IMG/VR virus record: IMGVR_UViG_3300019850_000011
Location: 1-21,457 of that record
DNA: 21,457 bases
Origin: a virus
Direction: 5' to 3' (one strand)
Shown here: positions 1-4,837 of the stretch, in pieces
Numbering within the stretch: the stretch's first letter is position 1
Layout: each line of letters starts with the position of its first letter
The notes under the pieces: generated by a model
What the model saw: the letters and a program-made list of their open reading frames with translations, nothing else
The model's database searches: none
What the model was told of the DNA's origin: nothing
Program-made: the position numbers and the translations under genes

Positions 1-1251
1 GATAACAATAATGACTTCCTGTCACTTTATCTACAATACAGTGCAGGTACAGAATGTCCTACTTTATTCCATCGCTGGAGTGCTATAACTTGCTTAGGTG
101 CTTACCTTAGTAGAGATATATATTTCTGGCAAGGACACTTTAAAATATATCCTAACCTATATACTATGTTAGTAGGCGATGCTGGCACTAAAAAATCTAC
201 CTCAATTAAGATGGCAGCAAGACTTATGAAACTGGCAGGATATTCTAACTTCGCAGCTAAGAAAACTAGGCAGGAAAAGTTTCTGCTAGATATGGCAGAG
301 CAAGCAACAGGTGATGATATTATAGGAGATAACATACTTAATCAAAATCTGTGGGGAGAGAATCCCGAAGATATGAATATAGCAGAAACTCTTATTGCAG
401 CAGATGAATTTAATAACTTTATAGGTGTAGGTAATACTGAATTCATGTCAATCTTAGGTGAACTATGGGACTGGGGAGATGAAGTCTATGATTATAAGCT
501 CAAAAATAGTAAATCGGTGTATCTCAATATGCCTACTGTGTCTATTCTTGGAGGTAATACTTCAACTGGTATGAGTATATGCTTTCCGCCTGACAGTATA
601 GGACAAGGATTCTTTAGTAGACTTCTCATAGTTCATGCAGAACCTACTGGAGAAAAGATAACTTGGATGAAGAAAGCTGACTTAGAATTGCAAGCAGCTC
701 TAATTGAAAGACTACATAGAACTAAAGAATTTATGCAGGGAGAAATAACTCTTACTCCTGCCAGCGATAAGCTACTTGATAAGATATATAAAACTTGGGA
801 AGCTTTAGAAGATGTACGATTTGCTTCCTACGCTAATAGAAGATTTCCAATATTACTTAAACTCATTCTTATCCTATGCGTTAATAATATGAATATGAAG
901 ATTACTGAGAAAGAAGTTATATATGCAAATACTCTTTTAGTGTCAGCTGAAAAGTCTATGAGTCAAGCACTTGGAGAATTCGGTAAGAGTAAGAATTCAG
1001 ATATAACTCATAAGATACTTAAGTTTATGGATTCAACTATTAAACCTCTTACTTTTAAAGATATATGGAAACAAGTATATACTGATTTAGAAAACAGAGA
1101 CCAGCTTGTATCACTTCTTATGAGTCTCATTCTTGCTGATAGAATACAACAGATTGATGGAGGCTTATATCTTCCTAGGAAAGCTGTAAGAGAGAATGAA
1201 GAAGGAGATACAGTTGACTGGAACTTACTTACTATTGAAGAGAGAGGATAA
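1..1251 (+). CDS. Phage replicative helicase-like P-loop ATPase, DUF3987-like (5' partial)
   Basis: The reading frame is open from base 1, so the gene starts upstream of the window and only its last 416 codons are present; the ATG at 166 lies inside the domain and is not the start. A Walker A loop (GDAGTKKST, bases 175-201) follows the pattern 'YPNLYTMLVG', and a Walker B-like AADEF lies near base 400. A later glycine-rich 'GQGFFSR' segment (about 600-620) also fits phage primase-helicase ATPases of the DUF3987 type. The C-terminal 70 residues (about 1000-1190) look like a winged helix. The expected role is unwinding, or primase-associated ATPase activity, at the phage fork. The primase domain would be upstream, outside the window. 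The next gene starts 6 bases after the stop, suggesting co-transcription. Assignment to a replication ATPase is fairly secure; the exact family is inferred from recalled motifs. Confidence 0.78.
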   Translation, partial: DNNNDFLSLYLQYSAGTECPTLFHRWSAITCLGAYLSRDIYFWQGHFKIYPNLYTMLVGDAGTKKSTSIKMAARLMKLAGYSNFAAKKTRQEKFLLDMAEQATGDDIIGDNILNQNLWGENPEDMNIAETLIAADEFNNFIGVGNTEFMSILGELWDWGDEVYDYKLKNSKSVYLNMPTVSILGGNTSTGMSICFPPDSIGQGFFSRLLIVHAEPTGEKITWMKKADLELQAALIERLHRTKEFMQGEITLTPASDKLLDKIYKTWEALEDVRFASYANRRFPILLKLILILCVNNMNMKITEKEVIYANTLLVSAEKSMSQALGEFGKSKNSDITHKILKFMDSTIKPLTFKDIWKQVYTDLENRDQLVSLLMSLILADRIQQIDGGLYLPRKAVRENEEGDTVDWNLLTIEERG

Positions 1252-1257
1252 CAGTGT

Positions 1258-1599
1258 ATGACATGCGTATTCTACAGAGACAAGCCTCTTAATATACAAG
1301 ATGGCTACAATGGCTCTTGCTCATATAAAGAGAGTGAAGATAAGATATGTCCTTATTATGGAGATCTTAAAAAATGCAGCTATCCGATTAAGGAGCTATT
1401 AACTAGACAAAAAGCAATGGCAGATGATGTTGATAGAGAGTATATTAAACAATGTCTTATGATATTTATAAGAGATATTGAGTCCTATACTAAGAAGGAG
1501 ATAGCAAGAATACTTACTGGATTAGCTAAAGATGTAGATAGAGAAACAGCTATAATTACTGCAAGTACTAAACAAAGTCCAATAACATTTACTGAATAA
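1258..1599 (+). CDS. Small cysteine-containing protein of unknown function
   Basis: This 113-residue protein is not recognised. Its N-terminal 40 residues hold four cysteines (C3, C21, C31, C40), a spacing that could bind one zinc ion, though no named zinc-finger pattern matches. Residues from about 50 onward are charged and probably helical. It begins 6 nt after the helicase stop, with a purine-rich AGAGAGGA upstream, so it is probably translated from the same message. Its position directly behind a replication ATPase suggests a replication accessory role, but this rests on context only. Confidence 0.7.
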   Translation: MTCVFYRDKPLNIQDGYNGSCSYKESEDKICPYYGDLKKCSYPIKELLTRQKAMADDVDREYIKQCLMIFIRDIESYTKKEIARILTGLAKDVDRETAIITASTKQSPITFTE

Positions 1600-1626
1600 A
1601 ACTTAATTATACTTAGGAGAATTAAA

Positions 1627-2655
1627 ATGAACCCTTTTGTTAAACAGAATTATCTTATCCTGTATCATGCACACTGTTTAGATGGAATTACAGCAGCTAC
1701 GATTACTTATAAATACCTGCTAGAGTCAGATGTTATGGATACAAATATAGTTACACGAGCTGTAAACTATACAGACCCTCTTGAAGATATTATAGCATGT
1801 ATAAGTTCTTATAGAATAACTGATATCTATATAGTTGACTTTTCTTTTAAGAAAGAAGATTTATATCTACTATCTGAAGGAGTAAATAATATAAGATTAA
1901 TAGATCATCATGCCAGTGCTTTTAGAAATCTAGTAGATGAAAATTATGAAGTTAAAAAAGATAGCGTTGAACAGTTTATTATTAAAGATATAGCAGGTAT
2001 GTGTAAGATACAAGTGATATTAAATAACAATGAAAGCGGTGCAAGCCTATGCTATAAGAGTTTAATTGATCCTTGCATAAAAGGTGATTCTAAACTTCCT
2101 AGACTTGTACGTTATGTAAAAGATTATGATCTATATCGCTTTACTTATAGAGGGACTAAAGCAGTTAATAAATATCTTAAGATGCAAGAGAAATCTACCT
2201 ATAGATTTTTAAGTCTCCTACATAAATTTGAAGACGCAGATTTTCATAAGAAGGTAATTATAACAGGAGAGTCTATACTTCAATATGAAGAATCTCTAGA
2301 AGAAGAACTTATATCAGCAGGTAAAACTCCAATCTATATCAGCGGAGTATCAGGCTTATGTGTAAATGCTCCTGGCAGTCTTGCTTCTAGTATTGGAACT
2401 AAATTAGCTGGTAAGTCTGGCACCTTTGGAGCTACTTGGTTTCAAGCTGCTAACGGAGGAGTTAAATTCTCTCTTCGTAGCATTGGAGATAGCTGTGACG
2501 TAGGTAAGCTAGCTGAAACTATGGGAGGAGGTGGACATAAAAATGCAGCAGGCTTTAGTATGAACGCTCCAGCTTATGATATGAAGAATGGAATTACTCT
2601 GTGGAATAATACAGAAGACTCTTCTGATGATAATCATTGGGGCTTAAAAGCTTAG
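1627..2655 (+). CDS. DHH/DHHA1 family phosphoesterase
   Basis: This 342-residue protein has the full set of DHH-superfamily marks. These are a motif I variant HAHCLDG (residues 14-20), motif II VDFSF (70-74), the diagnostic DHH triad (93-95), an SGASLCY element (about 137-143), a KDYDLYRF element (165-172), and a C-terminal DHHA1 signature with RS (284-285) and GGGGHKNAAGF (300-310). The family uses two metal ions, usually manganese, to hydrolyse phosphodiester or phosphomonoester bonds in nanoRNA, pAp, cyclic dinucleotides or single-stranded DNA (RecJ). The compact DHH-DHHA1 layout fits the NrnA/oligoribonuclease-like branch better than RecJ. A TTAGGAGA ribosome binding site precedes the ATG. 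Possible roles are nucleotide salvage, turnover of RNA fragments, or removal of immune signal nucleotides. The sequence does not fix the substrate. Its neighbour two genes downstream is a Tad2-like sponge. Confidence 0.9.
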   Translation: MNPFVKQNYLILYHAHCLDGITAATITYKYLLESDVMDTNIVTRAVNYTDPLEDIIACISSYRITDIYIVDFSFKKEDLYLLSEGVNNIRLIDHHASAFRNLVDENYEVKKDSVEQFIIKDIAGMCKIQVILNNNESGASLCYKSLIDPCIKGDSKLPRLVRYVKDYDLYRFTYRGTKAVNKYLKMQEKSTYRFLSLLHKFEDADFHKKVIITGESILQYEESLEEELISAGKTPIYISGVSGLCVNAPGSLASSIGTKLAGKSGTFGATWFQAANGGVKFSLRSIGDSCDVGKLAETMGGGGHKNAAGFSMNAPAYDMKNGITLWNNTEDSSDDNHWGLKA

Positions 2656-2660
2656 AACAT

Positions 2661-2666
2661 AGGAGG
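2661..2666 (+). promoter_or_regulatory. Ribosome binding site AGGAGG deciding the start of the 129-residue protein
   Basis: A perfect AGGAGG lies 9 nt upstream of the ATG at 2676 and just after the DHH gene stop. This favours 2676 over the in-frame ATG at 2637, which would overlap the DHH gene and has no comparable site. Confidence 0.8.
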
Positions 2667-2675
2667 CAAAAAGAA

Positions 2676-3065
2676 ATGTCAACTAAAAAACCTGAGAAGG
2701 AAAAGAAAGTTATAAATATGTGGGGAGAGGAGGAGTATAAAAAAGACCCTAGATATAATCATCCTTCAGCTGATAAGACTCATCATAATTATAACCCTAA
2801 GAACTTTCAAATGTTCGGTCCTAATAAAATAGCATTAGGAATAGAGCTAAGAGAGCATCATACAGAACTATGTGAGATGATTGTAGCTAAGCATGGGCTA
2901 GATAATTTTGAATTAATGCTGGCGGAAATTGCAGCTTACTTTGAGATTATACTTGACGGAACTTACACTGAAGAGGATGTAGAAAAACTGTGTGGTATCC
3001 TTCTCACTAAGTTAGTGCAGCATAGAACACCTATGATATTTCCAGAACCTAAAGGAGAACAATAA
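2676..3065 (+). CDS. Unknown 129-residue phage protein between DHH and tad2
   Basis: This protein is not recognised. The first 45 residues are highly charged and rich in lysine, histidine and asparagine, and look disordered. The remainder is probably helical, with an acidic middle (LREHHTELCEMI, then ILDGTYTEEDVEKL) and an ending in PKGEQ. A longer in-frame version from ATG 2637 exists, but the AGGAGG at 2661-2666 supports 2676. The last codons encode the ribosome binding site (AAGGAG) used by the next gene. Its place between a DHH phosphoesterase and a Tad2-like protein makes it a candidate accessory or counter-defence gene, by context only. Confidence 0.75.
   Translation: MSTKKPEKEKKVINMWGEEEYKKDPRYNHPSADKTHHNYNPKNFQMFGPNKIALGIELREHHTELCEMIVAKHGLDNFELMLAEIAAYFEIILDGTYTEEDVEKLCGILLTKLVQHRTPMIFPEPKGEQ
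3052..3064 (+). repeat. 13-nt direct repeat at tad2 upstream junction (copy 1)
   Basis: AAGGAGAACAATA occurs here and again at 3342-3354. Each copy spans the end of one gene (codons for GEQ), its stop codon and the ribosome binding site of the next gene, so the pair brackets the Tad2-like gene exactly. Confidence 0.75.
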
Positions 3066-3067
3066 AG

Positions 3068-3355
3068 ATGAACTTTTCAACAGCACTTAAAGCAATACAG
3101 GCAGGAGAGTTTGTAACTAATGACGATTGGAACGGAAAGGATATGTTTATATTTTTAGTTCCTGGCTCTGTCTTTGATGTAAATAGACCTCCTCTTCTAG
3201 GCATATTTAAAGAAGGTACGCGTATAACTTATAGACCTCATATTGATATGAGATATGCAGATGGAAGTATAGGCCCATGGACTCCAAGTCAGTTAGATAT
3301 GGATTCTAAAGCTTGGAGTATCGTAGATAAATTATTTATTCAAGGAGAACAATAG
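3068..3355 (+). CDS. tad2: DUF2829 protein, Tad2-like Thoeris anti-defence sponge
   Basis: This 95-residue protein matches the DUF2829 family throughout. It has an N-terminal NFSTALKAIQAG helix, W21-N22-G23-K24, MFIFLVPGS (26-34), N39-R-P-P-L43, RPHIDM (56-61), DGSIGPW (65-71), S74-Q-x-D77 and a closing AW (82-83). Family members include Tad2 of Bacillus phage SPO1. Those proteins bind and sequester the cyclic ADP-ribose-type signal made by Thoeris TIR enzymes (1''-3' gcADPR), and some reported homologues also bind CBASS cyclic dinucleotides. They act as soluble oligomeric sponges without cleaving the ligand. The length is typical for the family. It is translated from AAGGAG embedded in the end of the preceding gene, and a second copy of that junction begins the next gene. 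Family membership is near certain; anti-Thoeris activity of this copy is inferred. Confidence 0.88.
   Translation: MNFSTALKAIQAGEFVTNDDWNGKDMFIFLVPGSVFDVNRPPLLGIFKEGTRITYRPHIDMRYADGSIGPWTPSQLDMDSKAWSIVDKLFIQGEQ
3342..3354 (+). repeat. 13-nt direct repeat at tad2 downstream junction (copy 2)
   Basis: This is an exact second copy of AAGGAGAACAATA (first at 3052-3064). It encodes GEQ and most of the stop codon of the Tad2-like gene and supplies the ribosome binding site of the DUF3310 gene. The other junctions of this operon read differently. Confidence 0.75.
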
Positions 3356-3357
3356 AA

Positions 3358-3606
3358 ATGAGCAAAGATACTAAATCAAGTTATTACGACGCGGGTGGAA
3401 TTGAAACTTTAGATATCATCAAAGCTAAACTTACGCCTGAACAGTATAAAGGCTACCTTCTAGGAAATGTTATTAAGTATTCCTGTCGTATGAACTTTAA
3501 AACTCCTGATATTACAAGGGATGCTGAAAAGGTAACTTATTACTCTGCTTGGCTCAGCGAAGAAGTTGAACGACAGAAAGAAGAACGAAAAAAGTTATTA
3601 TCTTAA
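3358..3606 (+). CDS. DUF3310 (SaV-like) protein, possible nucleotide kinase-related
   Basis: This 82-residue protein fits the phage family DUF3310. It has YY (9-10), GGIE (13-16), DIIKAKL (19-25), GYLLGNVIKY (32-41), R44 and K48, then a DAEKVTYYSAWL helix in which family members usually have a KA-WYL pattern. The C-terminus is a charged helix. To my recollection T7 gene 1.7, a dGMP/dTMP kinase, is assigned to this family, but that protein is much longer, so kinase activity here is uncertain. It starts 3 nt after the tad2 stop and lies just upstream of thyX. That placement would suit a role in the dTMP pool. Family call fairly sure; function unproven. Confidence 0.78.
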   Translation: MSKDTKSSYYDAGGIETLDIIKAKLTPEQYKGYLLGNVIKYSCRMNFKTPDITRDAEKVTYYSAWLSEEVERQKEERKKLLS

Positions 3607-3634
3607 CTAACAAACTATACAGGAACTATACATA

Positions 3635-4276
3635 ATGAATGTAAAACTTACAGCTATGACTGCTCCTCTAGTAGAAGATCATACAACTCCAGAAGAATAC
3701 ATTATATGGGCTGCAAGAGTTTCCAATCCAGGCAATAGAATAAATAAAGATACAGCTCCTAAGCTATTAAAGTATCTCATAGATAATAAACATTGGTCTC
3801 CTTTTGAAATGGTTTCAATGGCCTTTGAAATTCAAACTTCACGAGCTATAGCTCAACAACTTCTTAGACACAGAAGTTTTAGTTTTCAAGAGTTTAGTCA
3901 AAGATACAGTAAAGTAGAAGCTATAGAAGAAATTGAATTAAGATACCAAGCACTTAAAAATAGACAAAGTAGCGTAGAAGTATTTGACGATAAAGACAGT
4001 TTAAATGAAGCTGTATGGAATCATATGCTTAACTCTCAAGAGCTTTACAGTAATCTTATAGATAATGGAATAGCTAAAGAGTGTGCAAGATTTGTATTAC
4101 CTCTTGCTACTCAAACTACTCTTATAATGCACGGAACTCTAAGATCTTGGATTCATTTTCTAGATCAACGTTGTGATGACCATGCACAAAAAGAGATTAG
4201 AACTATAGCTTTTATAATAAGAGATATTTTAACTCTTGAATTACCTTGGACTTCAGAAGCATTGGATTGGTTTTAA
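3635..4276 (+). CDS. thyX: Flavin-dependent thymidylate synthase ThyX
   Basis: This 213-residue enzyme converts dUMP to dTMP using FAD, NADPH and methylenetetrahydrofolate. The ThyX signature RHR-x7-S is intact at residues 78-88 (RHRSFSFQEFS), followed by QRYS. Other family marks are HWSPFEM (53-59), RFVLPLATQT (152-161), LRSWIHFLDQR (169-179) and HAQKEIR (183-189), which together form the dUMP and FAD pocket. The length is normal for the family and no key residue is missing. An AGGA lies about 10 nt before the ATG. Phages carry ThyX to boost dTMP supply in infected cells, especially for AT-rich genomes such as this one. The neighbouring DUF3310 gene may act in the same pool. Confidence 0.96.
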   Translation: MNVKLTAMTAPLVEDHTTPEEYIIWAARVSNPGNRINKDTAPKLLKYLIDNKHWSPFEMVSMAFEIQTSRAIAQQLLRHRSFSFQEFSQRYSKVEAIEEIELRYQALKNRQSSVEVFDDKDSLNEAVWNHMLNSQELYSNLIDNGIAKECARFVLPLATQTTLIMHGTLRSWIHFLDQRCDDHAQKEIRTIAFIIRDILTLELPWTSEALDWF

Positions 4277-4294
4277 CTAATAGGAGTAATAGAA

Positions 4295-4630
4295 ATGTAT
4301 AAAGTAAAAAGTGCCAGTGGGGGTAATGAATTAATAACAGTTTATGCAATCTACATGGGAGATTCAGCTTCAGGTCTAGCTTTTAAAGCTGCGTTATTAG
4401 AAGAAGCTAGCAGAAAAGAGGTCGCTAGAGTCTGGCTTCCTCACTCACAAGTTAAGAGTCTTGCAGGAAGTAAAGTAGCAGCTGTGTTTGGAGATTCCAT
4501 AGTTATAGATATTCCAGTATGGCTGGCTGAAAGAAATAACTTTGATAGTTACTTCAAACAACAGCTGCTAGATTTAGAGTACGGACAGGAAGAAGATGAA
4601 GAAGGCGGTGAAGATGACGTTCCTTTCTAA
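4295..4630 (+). CDS. Unknown 111-residue protein with SSB-like acidic C-terminal tail
   Basis: The first 90 residues are not recognised. They look like a small mixed beta-rich fold (ITVYAIYMG at 14-22, then VARVWLPHSQVKSL, then a GDSIVIDIPVWLAERN stretch). The last 17 residues form a long acidic tail ending in DDVPF, which closely resembles the DDDIPF/DDDLPF tip of bacterial single-stranded DNA-binding proteins that docks many repair and replication proteins. No OB fold is evident from eye inspection. A clear TAGGAG ribosome binding site precedes the ATG. It may be a phage SSB-like protein, or it may present a decoy tail to host SSB partners. Both are inferences from the tail and the replication neighbourhood. 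Confidence 0.75.
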   Translation: MYKVKSASGGNELITVYAIYMGDSASGLAFKAALLEEASRKEVARVWLPHSQVKSLAGSKVAAVFGDSIVIDIPVWLAERNNFDSYFKQQLLDLEYGQEEDEEGGEDDVPF

Positions 4631-4763
4631 AGAATTGCTACTTACTGGATTTTACACTCAATGCTGAGTAACCGGATACCATTACGATGATGGTTATTGG
4701 GTGCTAGATGACGATGAAATGGCCAAACAAGGATTTGCTAAACGAATCAAAGCAGGAGATTAA
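4596..4763 (+). pseudogene. Possible short ORF interrupted by an in-frame TGA
   Basis: From ATG 4596 (with AGGAAG just upstream) or ATG 4614, one frame reads MTFLSKELLLTGFYTQC, then TGA at 4665-4667, then VTGYHYDDGYWVLDDDEM and on to KRIKAGD with TAA at 4761-4763. The part after the TGA has protein-like composition, and the frame continues without a shift. It overlaps the end of the 111-residue gene. It may be a small gene broken by a point nonsense change, a readthrough gene, or chance. A tryptophan codon (TGG) turned to TGA is the simplest single-base explanation. Confidence 0.35.
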
Positions 4764-4777
4764 TAGGCAAAACCTAT
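4763..4777. other. Small inverted repeat in the convergent intergenic gap
   Basis: ATAGG-CAAAA-CCTAT forms a perfect 5-bp stem with a 5-nt loop directly after the last plus-strand stop and before the convergent tailspike gene. The stem is weak and no T-run follows on either strand, so it is not a convincing intrinsic terminator. Beyond the tailspike stop region I see nothing else definite in 4764-4837. Confidence 0.3.
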
Positions 4778-4837
4778 GAAGCAATCACTGATCTCTACGT
4801 TAGGATTCTCCGCTCATTTAATCAATCACTATTGTGA

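Noticed and set aside
166-1251. ATG at 166 as the start of the helicase gene
   Set aside because: The same frame is open back to base 1 with helicase-like sequence, and 166 lies two residues before the Walker A region, so the gene is cut by the window edge.
4763-4777. Bidirectional terminator between the convergent blocks
   Set aside because: The stem is only 5 bp and no T-run follows on either strand, so it is listed only as a weak inverted repeat.
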